Made by a program: the position numbers and the translations under genes. The notes beneath the pieces were generated by a model. It ran no database searches, was not told the DNA's origin, and saw only the letters and a list, made by a program, of their open reading frames with translations. This document shows, one piece after another, positions 34,487-42,639 of a DNA stretch of 55,391 bases. The stretch comes from a virus. Every line of letters begins with the position of its first letter. Position 1 is the stretch's first letter. The stretch lies in the IMG/VR virus record IMGVR_UViG_3300036771_000024, positions 1 through 55,391 of that record; one strand, given 5' to 3'.

Positions 34487-35500
34487 ATGGCCGAAATTAG
34501 CTCAGCCGCCCAGAACGACCTTCCCGACTCCAGTTTCGCCTACGTGGAGCCGGGCGGCATGAAGGACGCCCAGGGCAAGACAACGCCCCGGAGCAAGCGG
34601 CACTTCCCGATTCACGACGCCGCACATGTGCGGAACGCCCTGGCGCGGGCTTCGCAGTCCCCGTTCGGGAAGATGGCCATGCCCAAGATCGTCTCAGCCG
34701 CGAGGCGGTTCGGCGTTACGGTCACTGCCGGGCAGCGGGCGTTCGGCGGCCTGGACCCCGACAGTGCATCGTTCCCCGAGCGGCGGTTCACCCGGTTCCC
34801 GCTGGAACTGCGTGCTGACCCCGCGGGTAAGCAGGGTGCCCAGCACATCTGGGGATACGCTGCGTGCTTCGGTAAGCTGTCCCGCAGGCTGGGCGGTTTC
34901 GTTGAGCAGGTGGGCACGAACGCGTTCGATGAGTCGAAGACCGAAGGCTGGCCGGATGTGGTATGCCGGTACAACCACAAGGACGACGCGCTCCTGGGCA
35001 CCACATACGCGCGGACGCTGACTCTGGGGATCGATGAGACGGGCCTCGCGTACGACGTGGAACCACCGCAAGCCCGCGCCGACGTGCTGGAATATGTGCA
35101 GCGCGGTGACATCAGGCACTCCTCATTCGCGTTCAGGGTCTTCCCCGGTGGTGACGAGTGGGGCGTGTCGGAGTTCGACTACCCGATGCGGACGCTCCAC
35201 GCGGTGCAGCTGATCGATGTCGCACCGGTACTCGACCCGGCTTACCCGGATGCCACGGCTGCTGCACGGGCGATGGACGGCGCGGTCCGGTCCCTGGCTG
35301 AATGGGTTCAGGCCGAACCAGACGAAGTACGGGAGCGCCTGGTGGAGAACAGGGCGATGGAGTTCTTCAAGCGGACCGACAACATCAGCCCCGCACGTCA
35401 GGCATCCAAGCAGCAGGAGCGCAAGAAGACCCTCACGGGTGCGCTGGCGATGCTGGACCTGCTGGACAACGCGCAGGACCCGTACGCAGAAACCGAGTAA
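34487..35500 (+). CDS. Prohead protease with N-terminal accessory domain, 337 aa
   Basis: The protease part (about 110-290) has YNHKDDALLGTTYARTLTLGIDE with the catalytic His and RHSSFAFRVFPGGDEWG with the Ser, as in HK97 gp4-type U35 proteases. Residues 1-95 (SSFAYVEPGGMKDAQGKTTPRSKRHFPIHDAAHVRNALARASQSPFGKMAMPKI) match the small domain commonly found as DUF6582 in actinophages. The C-terminal helix-rich end could be a scaffold. It cleaves the major capsid delta domain. Confidence 0.88.
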   Translation: MAEISSAAQNDLPDSSFAYVEPGGMKDAQGKTTPRSKRHFPIHDAAHVRNALARASQSPFGKMAMPKIVSAARRFGVTVTAGQRAFGGLDPDSASFPERRFTRFPLELRADPAGKQGAQHIWGYAACFGKLSRRLGGFVEQVGTNAFDESKTEGWPDVVCRYNHKDDALLGTTYARTLTLGIDETGLAYDVEPPQARADVLEYVQRGDIRHSSFAFRVFPGGDEWGVSEFDYPMRTLHAVQLIDVAPVLDPAYPDATAAARAMDGAVRSLAEWVQAEPDEVRERLVENRAMEFFKRTDNISPARQASKQQERKKTLTGALAMLDLLDNAQDPYAETE

Positions 35501-35563
35501 GAAAATCATCAGGCACCGACTCCAGACCCCGGCCCCTGCCTGCTTCAGTGCATGGAGGGCGTC

Positions 35564-35677
35564 GTGGAGAAACTCGTCAACGGGCTGCCTGGCCCGCACG
35601 AGTCGTGGCAGGAACTAGCTGACCACAGCATCGAACATGACCAGCTGCCGGAACCCGTGGTCCCGGTAGCAGGGTGA
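35564..35677 (+). CDS. Hypothetical protein, 37 aa
   Basis: A GTG after GGAGGG opens VEKLVNGLPGPHESWQELADHSIEHDQLPEPVVPVAG. An in-frame ATG is four codons earlier. Only the ribosome site and open frame support it. Confidence 0.5.
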   Translation: MEKLVNGLPGPHESWQELADHSIEHDQLPEPVVPVAG

Positions 35678-35723
35678 TTTACAACTTAATAGCGCCACCG
35701 AGGCCGTAGCCACCCTTCGGGTG

Positions 35724-35755
35724 CGGACGGAGCCGGTTCTTAACAGATCCGTCCG
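35724..35755 (+). promoter_or_regulatory. Hairpin in the capsid gene leader
   Basis: CGGACGGA/TCCGTCCG, perfect 8 bp, 22 bases before the capsid ATG and just before its AAGGAGG. It may stabilise the mRNA of a highly expressed gene. Confidence 0.45.
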
Positions 35756-35776
35756 TAGCAGTAAGGAGGGCCAGTC

Positions 35777-37015
35777 ATGGCCAGTGAAGTTGCTAAGCGG
35801 CTTCGCGACAGGCGGCTCAACGTGTGGAGCGAGGCGAAGAAGATCGCCGAAGATGCCGCCGCTGAGAACCGCGCGTTCACCCCTGAGGAGCAGGGTAAGT
35901 GGGACGCGATGCAGGAAGAGATGCGGACCCTCGACACGCGGATCGGTGCCGTTCTCGACACCGAGAAGCGCGCCAAGGCCGCAGACGACGCGTTCAACGA
36001 CCTTGAGGGTCGCCCGCGTGAGGGTGCACAGGAGCAGCGGCAGAGTGACATGGCCGCTGAGGTCCGCAAGTGGGCACGCGGCGAAGAGGGTGCCGGTCGC
36101 GCCCTTGAGATCCGCCGTCAGGCATCAGGCCCGGTTAACTACCGGACCCTGCTGACCACGGGCACCGCATCCTCGGTTATCCCGACCGACTTCTACGACC
36201 AGCTCATCGCCCACCTCATCGAGGTTTCGGGTGTCATGCAGTGCGGTCCCACGGTCCTGAACACCGGGGGCGGCGAAACGCTCCAGGTGCCGAAGACCAC
36301 CGCTCACTCCACCGCCGCCTCGGCAGCACAGGCCGGACTGATCCCCAGCTCCGACCCCACGTTCTCGATGCAGCCTCTGTCCGCTTACAAGTACGGCATC
36401 CTCTTGCAGGTCGCCCGTGAGCTGATCGATGACACCGCGGTGGACCTGCTCGGATACCTCGCGATGCAGGCAGGCCGTGCGCTTGGTAACGCATTCGGCA
36501 CCGACCTCGTTAACGGCACCGGTACCAGCCAGCCAGCTGGTATCGTTACCACCGCTACGACTGGCGTCACCGGCGCTACTACCGGTGTTTCCGGCGCACC
36601 GTCGTATGCGAACCTGGTCGACCTCGAATACTCGGTTATCGCGCCGTACCGTCAGTCCCGGAGCTGCTACTGGCTGGCGGCTGACAAGACCATCGGCGGT
36701 TTCCGGAAGATCACCGACACGACCGGCCGTCCGATCTGGGAGCCCTCCGCGGTTCTCGGCTCTCCGGACCTGCTGCTGGGTAAGCCCCTGGTGGCTGACC
36801 CGTTCATGCCCGCCCAGGCGCTGTCCGCGAAGTGCATCGCTTTCGGTGACTTTTCGCAGTACTTCGTCAGGCTGGTCGGCGGGGTCCGTTTCGAGCGTTC
36901 GGACGACTTCGCCTTCGGCACCGACCTGGTGACGTTCCGCGCGATCCTGCGTGGTGACGGAACCCTGGTCGACCGCACCGGGGCGATCAAGCTGTACGTC
37001 GGCGCTGCGACCTGA
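35777..37015 (+). CDS. HK97-fold major capsid protein, 412 aa
   Basis: Residues 1-115 form the helical delta (scaffold) domain (LNVWSEAKKIAEDAAAENRAFTPEEQGKWDAMQEEMRTLDTRI). The mature capsid starts around 120 with GPVNYRTLLTTGTASSVIPTDFYDQLIAHLIEVSGVM. Motifs YKYGILLQVARELIDDTAVDLLGYLAMQAGRALG and FERSDDFAFGTDLVTFRAILRGDGTLVD are diagnostic of the family. The upstream protease should cleave near residue 115-118. AAGGAGG precedes the ATG. Confidence 0.96.
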   Translation: MASEVAKRLRDRRLNVWSEAKKIAEDAAAENRAFTPEEQGKWDAMQEEMRTLDTRIGAVLDTEKRAKAADDAFNDLEGRPREGAQEQRQSDMAAEVRKWARGEEGAGRALEIRRQASGPVNYRTLLTTGTASSVIPTDFYDQLIAHLIEVSGVMQCGPTVLNTGGGETLQVPKTTAHSTAASAAQAGLIPSSDPTFSMQPLSAYKYGILLQVARELIDDTAVDLLGYLAMQAGRALGNAFGTDLVNGTGTSQPAGIVTTATTGVTGATTGVSGAPSYANLVDLEYSVIAPYRQSRSCYWLAADKTIGGFRKITDTTGRPIWEPSAVLGSPDLLLGKPLVADPFMPAQALSAKCIAFGDFSQYFVRLVGGVRFERSDDFAFGTDLVTFRAILRGDGTLVDRTGAIKLYVGAAT

Positions 37016-37019
37016 TCTG

Positions 37020-37319
37020 ATGTCCAACAAGCGGAAGCTGAAGGTTTCCGGTGCGGAACCCGCGGAACGCTGCTCGTCCTGCGGGCGGCGTATCGGGGCT
37101 AACGCTGACGCCTTGCGGTTGCGGACCGGCCAGGTTATCTGCCCGCGTTGCCGCCAGTCGGGGGACCTCCCCCGGCTGGCGTGCGGGCATTACGCTCTGC
37201 CCGGGACGCTGATCAGCTCAGACAGCGAAGATCACAGCACGATGCAGTGCCCGCGCTGCTCACCGGTAGCGGGTAAGTTCGGCATGGCAAGGCTTGGCCT
37301 GCCCCAGCAGGGGCAGTAG
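37020..37319 (+). CDS. Zinc-binding protein after capsid, 99 aa
   Basis: CSSCGRRIGANADALRLRTGQVICPRCRQSGDLPRLACGH...QCPRCS gives six cysteines and a His for two zinc sites. Four bases after the capsid stop. Role unknown; perhaps head completion. Confidence 0.75.
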   Translation: MSNKRKLKVSGAEPAERCSSCGRRIGANADALRLRTGQVICPRCRQSGDLPRLACGHYALPGTLISSDSEDHSTMQCPRCSPVAGKFGMARLGLPQQGQ

Positions 37320-37326
37320 TATCTGA

Positions 37327-37361
37327 CCGCACCGGCGGAGACACGGGCTCCGCTGGTGCGG
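37327..37361 (+). terminator. Strong hairpin after the capsid cluster
   Basis: A 14-bp stem CCGCACCGGCGGAG/CTCCGCTGGTGCGG (one wobble) with a seven-base loop begins eight bases past the stop of the zinc protein. Probably a partial terminator that lowers expression of the genes to the right. Confidence 0.65.
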
Positions 37362-37399
37362 CCAGTCATAAGATGCATGAAGAAGATAGGAGAGGTGCC

Positions 37400-37954
37400 A
37401 TGGCGGGTACTAACCAGCCGAGTCAGAAGCCGGACGGCGGCGGCCAGCGTGCTGGTGGCGGTCGTGGCTACTCTGGCGTTTCCGGGGGTAATGACCCCAC
37501 GACCGAACCGGGTCAGTACCCACCGGCCAGCGACGGTGGTATTTTCGGTGGCCCCCTCCCCACGGGGACGGGCGCACCGGGCACGACCGGCGGACGTGGC
37601 GGTGGCGATGACACGACTGAGCCGGGTCAGCTGACTGACGGCCTGACTGGTGTCGATGACTCGGATATCACCAGCACGGGTGCCCCGGGTACGTCCACTT
37701 CCCCGGGTAGCGGTGGTGGCGGCACGTCGGTCACCTACACGAAGATGGGGTCGCACCTGACGGGTACGTACCAGTCGGAGACTTCCAGCGAGACCCTCAC
37801 CGGTCCTGGTGAGTCGACCGAGGCGAACAGTGAGGGTTACGCGACGGGCGGCCCGCAGCTCCCCGGTATCAAGGGGAACGAGCCGGTACCTGGCGGGAAA
37901 TACCAGCCTGGCAGTGGCCGGGTCCTGCGTGGCGGAAGGGCGGTGCGGGGATGA
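37400..37954 (+). CDS. Gly/Thr-rich disordered protein, 184 aa
   Basis: Low-complexity sequence full of Gly, Pro, Thr and Ser. It has repeated TEPGQ segments (DPTTEPGQYPPASDGG and DDTTEPGQLTDG) and little hydrophobic core except SVTYTKMGSHLTGTYQ near the end. GGAGAGG lies before the ATG. First of four short disordered proteins between capsid and the sugar island. Could be a decoration or anchoring protein; unknown. Confidence 0.75.
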   Translation: MAGTNQPSQKPDGGGQRAGGGRGYSGVSGGNDPTTEPGQYPPASDGGIFGGPLPTGTGAPGTTGGRGGGDDTTEPGQLTDGLTGVDDSDITSTGAPGTSTSPGSGGGGTSVTYTKMGSHLTGTYQSETSSETLTGPGESTEANSEGYATGGPQLPGIKGNEPVPGGKYQPGSGRVLRGGRAVRG

Positions 37955-38100
37955 GTGACGTAGCACGTCAGTACCCGCCTGGTTCGGAACCATCGAAGGG
38001 TGGCGGCCTGCTGGCGGTGCAGTACCCGCCCGGCCTGGAGAAGGCCAGTCACCAGAACAAGGACCTGGCGCACGACTACAAGGATGACCGGACCAAGTAG
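37951..38100 (+). CDS. Hypothetical disordered protein, 49 aa
   Basis: MSDVARQYPPGSEPSKGGGLLAVQYPPGLEKASHQNKDLAHDYKDDRTK contains QYPPG twice, as in the neighbour (QYPPA). ATGA coupling. Function unknown. Confidence 0.65.
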   Translation: MSDVARQYPPGSEPSKGGGLLAVQYPPGLEKASHQNKDLAHDYKDDRTK

Positions 38101-38109
38101 GAGGCCGCT

Positions 38110-38382
38110 ATGCAGGATCTTTCTAACCTGCTGAAGCCCGACCCGGTGACCGCCCTGGCTCCCACGTCGCAGGCTGGCGGGAACCAGATCGTCAGTAACG
38201 CGAACGCGCAGACCGCGCCGGGCAGCCAGCCTGCGCAGCCAGCGACGAGTATCACCGGTGAGGTCATCGATCACAACGAGCCGGTCATCCCGGCTTCCGG
38301 GCCGAAGATCCCGCCTGGCACGGATGGTAAGCCGCAGCCTGGTAAAACGTGGTCGCCGGGTGCACCGGCGTGGAAGAAGTAG
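38110..38382 (+). CDS. Pro/Ala-rich disordered protein, 90 aa
   Basis: MQDLSNLLKPDPVTALAPTSQAGGNQIVSNANAQTAPGSQPAQPATSITGEVIDHNEP...: an amphipathic start then Pro/Gln/Ala/Gly. AGGAGGCC precedes the ATG. Unknown function. Confidence 0.7.
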   Translation: MQDLSNLLKPDPVTALAPTSQAGGNQIVSNANAQTAPGSQPAQPATSITGEVIDHNEPVIPASGPKIPPGTDGKPQPGKTWSPGAPAWKK

Positions 38383-38391
38383 GAGGAAATC

Positions 38392-38640
38392 ATGCCTCAA
38401 GTTCCTGCCCCGGTCGAGGGCACCCCGAATCTGCCGTACCAGCCGTATGACGCGTCCGCCGAGGGCACGTCGGACACCGCACCAGGCCCCGGCCAGGTGT
38501 ATGACGGCAACAGCGGTGCAGACCCGACCGGCTGGGAGAAGCTGCGTGACGGCGGTGCTGCTGACATGAGCAGCGGCCGGGTCACCGGTGGCTGGCCTGA
38601 TAACGGCACGTCTGACGGTTCTGCCTGGAAGCAGACCTGA
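38392..38640 (+). CDS. Gly/Asp/Pro-rich disordered protein, 82 aa
   Basis: MPQVPAPVEGTPNLPYQPYDASAEGTSDTAPGPGQVYDGNSGADPTGWEKLRDGG... with little structure. AGGAGG precedes the ATG. Fourth of the set; the shared style suggests a common role. Confidence 0.7.
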   Translation: MPQVPAPVEGTPNLPYQPYDASAEGTSDTAPGPGQVYDGNSGADPTGWEKLRDGGAADMSSGRVTGGWPDNGTSDGSAWKQT

Positions 38641-38678
38641 TCCTGCGCCGGTTAGCGGCTGGCACCTGGAGGGCCCAT

Positions 38679-39455
38679 GTGGTGGGTTACTGTCACTGGT
38701 GCGGCGGTTGGTCGCTGGAACCTCTCGATTCCTCATACATGTGCGGGCGGTGCCGGGATGGGTGGAGAGAAGCACACACCATGCGTGACCTGCTGATCAT
38801 CACCCCGACCCGGGGCCGCCCTCACGGGGCCCAGCGCCTGATCGACGCGGTAGAGAAAACCTCCACAGCCGTGACTGACCTGGTGTTCGCGATGGACGAC
38901 GACGACCCGTCTTACCCTGGCCTGACCGGGCGGTTCGAGTCAACTAGCGGCCCGAGAGACACGTGCGGCGGGTGGACGAACAAGATCGCCGCTGAACGCC
39001 TGGGCAGGTACCACGCGATCGCGTCGATCGGTGACGACCATGAGCCTCTCACCCGCGGGTGGGACACCATACTGCTGAACGCCATCGTGGACATGGGCGG
39101 TACGGGTATCGCCTACGGGAACGACACTGAGCACGGTGAAGACGTTCCTACCGCAGCGGTGATCAGCTCTGACATCGTGGCGGCACTGGGCTGGGTGTTC
39201 GAGCCGACCATGAATCACTTCTACGCCGACCTGGTGTGGAAAGAGATAGCGTGGGCGTCGTGCCTGGCGTACCTGCCTGGCGTGATCATCAAGCATTACA
39301 ACCCGAACTACGGCACCGCCCCCATGGATGACACGTACACGGAGGCCCGTGACCGTTACGGTGAAGACGGCGACGCGTACAAGGTGTGGGGTGAGCACCG
39401 CCGCGCTGCTGACACTGCCACGGTCAGGGCACTGGCACAGGCCAGGCGGTCGTGA
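38679..39455 (+). CDS. GT-A glycosyltransferase with N-terminal zinc ribbon, 258 aa
   Basis: Residues 5-25 form a zinc ribbon (CHWCGGWSLEPLDSSYMCGRC). The rest is a GT-A fold: LLIITPTRGRPHGAQRLIDAV, then FAMDDDDPSYPGL and ASIGDDHEPLTRGWD, and AYGNDTEHGED, where acidic pairs bind metal and sugar nucleotide. The GTG start follows GGAGGGCCCAT; starting at the ATG at 38781 would drop the ribbon. First sugar gene of the island. Confidence 0.78.
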   Translation: MVGYCHWCGGWSLEPLDSSYMCGRCRDGWREAHTMRDLLIITPTRGRPHGAQRLIDAVEKTSTAVTDLVFAMDDDDPSYPGLTGRFESTSGPRDTCGGWTNKIAAERLGRYHAIASIGDDHEPLTRGWDTILLNAIVDMGGTGIAYGNDTEHGEDVPTAAVISSDIVAALGWVFEPTMNHFYADLVWKEIAWASCLAYLPGVIIKHYNPNYGTAPMDDTYTEARDRYGEDGDAYKVWGEHRRAADTATVRALAQARRS

Positions 39456-40225
39456 AGATTTACGACTCGTTCCTGTTCCGTGACGAGCTGGACCTGCTGG
39501 AATGCCGCATGGTCCAGATGGACACCTGGCCGGTGTGGCAGCACATTCTCGTAGAGGCGAAGGTGGATCACCAGGGGCACCAGAAGCCGCTGGTGTACGC
39601 GGAGAACCGGGAGCGGTTCGCACCGTGGGCTGACCGGATCAGGCACGTCGTCGTGGATTCCCTGCCTGACGCCGAGCCGATGATACGGGAAGCAGCACAA
39701 CGGGACGCGGTATCCCGGGGCCTGACTGACGTTGAGGCGGGTGACTGGCTGATCCTCGCTGACGTGGACGAGATCCCGAACGATGTCGCGCTGGCAGCGG
39801 TGAAGAACCGCGAGGTGGGCGTGTTCGAGATGGTCTGCTGCATGTTCGCGGTCGACTGGCTGTGGGGGCCGCCGCTGAAAACCTCCGTGATCCTGCCGGC
39901 TGGTAACGGCGGGCAGATGTCCGTAGCACGCAGGGACGGGTGGTCCGCCGGGCCGGAGATACCGGGTGCGGGTCACCACCTGACGTGGCTAGGCGGGCAG
40001 GACGGGATCGCCGCGAAGATAAACTCGCACTGCCACACCGAATGTAACGCGGGCCTGGCCACGGGGAACGCCGCGGATGTTCTCTACCAGCATGGCCATA
40101 ACCCGTTCGGGACACGCTTCGGGTACTCGGACCAGATGATCCCGGTAGACGTGGACGAGTCGTGGCCACGCTGGGTGTATGAGAAACGCTGCCCCGGGAA
40201 CTGGTTCCGTCCCAGGGCAGGCTAG
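39452..40225 (+). CDS. GT17-like glycosyltransferase, 257 aa
   Basis: The opening KIYDSFLFRDELDLLECRM and ADVDEIP (about residue 103-108) are marks of family 17 (beta-1,4-GlcNAc transferase-type). Then a His/Asp-rich end (HLTWLGGQDGIAAKINSHCHTE). GTGA coupling to the upstream gene. It likely adds a GlcNAc-like residue; substrate unknown. Confidence 0.8.
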   Translation: MKIYDSFLFRDELDLLECRMVQMDTWPVWQHILVEAKVDHQGHQKPLVYAENRERFAPWADRIRHVVVDSLPDAEPMIREAAQRDAVSRGLTDVEAGDWLILADVDEIPNDVALAAVKNREVGVFEMVCCMFAVDWLWGPPLKTSVILPAGNGGQMSVARRDGWSAGPEIPGAGHHLTWLGGQDGIAAKINSHCHTECNAGLATGNAADVLYQHGHNPFGTRFGYSDQMIPVDVDESWPRWVYEKRCPGNWFRPRAG

Positions 40226-40234
40226 GATGACCGC

Positions 40235-41200
40235 GTGAGATACCTGATAACTGGCGGGGCCGGTTTCATCGGTTCCGCGCTGACACGCCGCCTGTCCCTA
40301 GAAGGCCACGAGACAGTCGTCCTGGATGACATGAGCCGCGGCCGGGATGACCGGCTCAGCGGACTGGAACGCTGCCACATCATCCACGGTGACGTACGCG
40401 AACCCGACATCGTGAACTACGCATCGCTGGGCTGCGAGACCATCCTGCATTTGGCTTACATGCAGGGAACCCAGACTTTCTACTCCGAACCCCGCCAGGT
40501 CCTCGACGTGGCCCTGCGGGGGATCGTGAACGTCCTCGAAGCGTGCCGGGTGAACGCCTGCCGGGAACTGCTCCTGGTGTCCTCATCGGAGGCGTACGAG
40601 ACACCCCCGGTGTGGCCCACCCCCGAGGAAGTGCCGCTGGTCGTGCCTGACCCGCTGAACCCGCGCTACTCCTACGGGGGCGGGAAGATCGCATCGGAGC
40701 TGGCCGCGCTGGCGTGGCAGCGGACCGGGATCCTGGACCGGCTGGTCATCGTCAGGCCCCATAACATTTACGGGCCGGACATGGGCACCCACCATGTGAT
40801 CCCCGAGTTCTGCCAGCGGATGAACGAGCTGACCAGCACCCACCCTGACGGGCCTATCGCGTTTCCCATCCAGGGAAGCGGTCAGGAAACACGGTCGTTC
40901 TGCTGGATCGATGACTGCGTGGACCAGTTCATGCTTCTGCTGGCGAACTCACCGGCCGGTTCTGAGATTTACCACATGGGCACGATGGAGGAGAAAACAG
41001 TCGCTGACGTGGCGTACCGTATCGCTGAGTGTTACGGGCGGAACATTAAACTGGAACCGGGGATCCTCCCGAAGGGTTCCCCGTCGCGCCGCCTCCCTGA
41101 CATCGCGAAGATCACCCGTCTCGGGTACACCGGGCCCCGGGTCGGTTTCGATGAGGGTGTCGCCCGCGCCGCAGCCTGGTACCGTGAGCATCATGGCTGA
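40235..41200 (+). CDS. NDP-sugar epimerase/dehydratase (extended SDR), 321 aa
   Basis: The Rossmann motif GGAGFIG is at residues 7-13, and the Tyr-x3-Lys pair at 147/151 (YSYGGGK) follows VSSSEAYETPP (Ser 116-118). Complete for the family, which makes or epimerises NDP-hexoses. The pattern HNIYGPDMG and RSFCWIDDCVDQFMLLL supports it. GTG start. Confidence 0.9.
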   Translation: MRYLITGGAGFIGSALTRRLSLEGHETVVLDDMSRGRDDRLSGLERCHIIHGDVREPDIVNYASLGCETILHLAYMQGTQTFYSEPRQVLDVALRGIVNVLEACRVNACRELLLVSSSEAYETPPVWPTPEEVPLVVPDPLNPRYSYGGGKIASELAALAWQRTGILDRLVIVRPHNIYGPDMGTHHVIPEFCQRMNELTSTHPDGPIAFPIQGSGQETRSFCWIDDCVDQFMLLLANSPAGSEIYHMGTMEEKTVADVAYRIAECYGRNIKLEPGILPKGSPSRRLPDIAKITRLGYTGPRVGFDEGVARAAAWYREHHG

Positions 41201-41438
41201 GACGACGCAGGAACGGCCCCGGCGGATGCACTGGCGCAACCAGGATCTGCTCGACGCGCTGAAAGAAGCAGGAATCATCCGTGATGGTGATTACGTCCGC
41301 AGGGTCGTGATCGACGTGTGCGTGGGCAGCGCAGTCGTGGTCCACGTTGAACGGTACGGGGATGACCGGCTGCTGCGGGTGATCCGCGGGATGACCGGGG
41401 TGGATGTTCACTGTGACACGAGGGCCGAGAATGAGTAG
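41193..41438 (+). CDS. Hypothetical protein, 81 aa
   Basis: Starts MAETTQERPRRMHWRNQDLLDALKEAGIIRDGDYVRRVVIDVCVGSAVVVHVERYGDDRLL, an alpha/beta fold seen in other phage sugar-gene clusters between enzymes. Overlaps the epimerase by eight bases. Unknown function. Confidence 0.72.
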   Translation: MAETTQERPRRMHWRNQDLLDALKEAGIIRDGDYVRRVVIDVCVGSAVVVHVERYGDDRLLRVIRGMTGVDVHCDTRAENE

Positions 41439-42639
41439 GCACCTCGGCACCTATTACCGCCCCGAGGGACCGGTGCTTTCCTGCGGTTCGTGCGGCTCCG
41501 GCGGCCTGGAACATGTCCTCGACCTGGGGATGCAGCCGACCCCCCAGGCTACCGTAGGCAAGAAGAACAGCACGTACCCGCTGAGGCTGGTTAAATGCCC
41601 CAGATGCACCCTCGTCCAGCTCGATTACATCGCACCGCAGGACGAAGTGTTCGGAGTAGACTATCCGTACACCACCGGGAACACCAAAGCTCTCCGTGAC
41701 CATTTCGAGCAGCAGGCCAAAGACGTGGACACCCTGCTGTGGAACGAGGGCTTCACCCTGCGCGGTGCTGTCCCCGGGCCGCTGGTCATCGACATCGGCG
41801 GCAACGACGGGACGATGCTGAAAGCGCTCCGCAACGAGGCCCCCGATGCGCGGCTGATGCTGATCGAGCCGACTGACCAGGCGAAACGCTGCACCGACCA
41901 TTTCATCGAAGTGGTGCAGGAGTATTTCACCGCTGACCTGGCCGAGGACATCCGGGCGCAGCGTGGTGCCGCGCAGGTCATCACCGTGTCGAACGTGTTC
42001 GGGCATATCCCCGACCCGCATGACTTCCTCGACGGCATCCAGATCCTGCTGGCCGAGGATGGCACGTTCCTGATCGATAACCAGGACTGGTACAACGTAT
42101 CCCAGGACCTCCAGATCGACACGATCTATCACGAGCACCTGCGGTTCTACACCCCGGCGTCGCTGGGGCTGCTGCTCGCCCAGCACGGCCTGATGATCAC
42201 GAGCTGGAACCGGATAGGGATGCACGGCGGCTCGTTCCGCGCCCTGGTGGTCAGGGAGAAGCCCGACCTGGAAGTCCGGTCGATGGCGGTGGTCAACAAG
42301 CTGATCGGCCTGCTGTATGAGGCTGAGCGGGCCGGGCCTATCTACGCGGTGACAGCACCCACCCGGGCGACACCGCTGGTGAACTACGCGGGCCTGGGGA
42401 AGTTCCTGACGTGCGCGTGTGAGGTTGCCGGGTCGGAGAAGATCGGCGCGACCATACCGGGCACGGAAGTGCCGATCGTGGACGAGAAGGTGCTGTTCGA
42501 GGAGCAGCCGCCCACCGCCCTGCTCCTGGCGTGGGACCTCGCCAGGGGACTCATCCCCGCTTTGCAGCGCAAAGGGTACAGGGGTGACTTCATCGTCCCC
42601 CTGCCCGAGCCGAGGATCGTCAAAGGGGTGACGGACTGA
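41431..42639 (+). CDS. Sugar C-methyltransferase, 402 aa
   Basis: Three domains of the NDP-hexose C-methyltransferase family (as in TylCIII and NovU) can be seen. An N-terminal zinc domain is CGSC 18-21 and CPRC 56-59. The central AdoMet domain is IDIGGNDGTML 120-130, with YHEHLRFYTPASL at about 235-247. A C-terminal Rossmann-like domain is LLAWDLARGLIPALQRKGYRGDFIVPLPEPRIV. It adds a methyl group to a carbon of a 4-keto-6-deoxy sugar. ATGA overlap. Confidence 0.88.
   Translation: MSRHLGTYYRPEGPVLSCGSCGSGGLEHVLDLGMQPTPQATVGKKNSTYPLRLVKCPRCTLVQLDYIAPQDEVFGVDYPYTTGNTKALRDHFEQQAKDVDTLLWNEGFTLRGAVPGPLVIDIGGNDGTMLKALRNEAPDARLMLIEPTDQAKRCTDHFIEVVQEYFTADLAEDIRAQRGAAQVITVSNVFGHIPDPHDFLDGIQILLAEDGTFLIDNQDWYNVSQDLQIDTIYHEHLRFYTPASLGLLLAQHGLMITSWNRIGMHGGSFRALVVREKPDLEVRSMAVVNKLIGLLYEAERAGPIYAVTAPTRATPLVNYAGLGKFLTCACEVAGSEKIGATIPGTEVPIVDEKVLFEEQPPTALLLAWDLARGLIPALQRKGYRGDFIVPLPEPRIVKGVTD

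Noticed and set aside
36951-37019. Longer start for the zinc protein at 37020
   Set aside because: It would run inside the capsid gene; the ATG four bases past the capsid stop is more likely.
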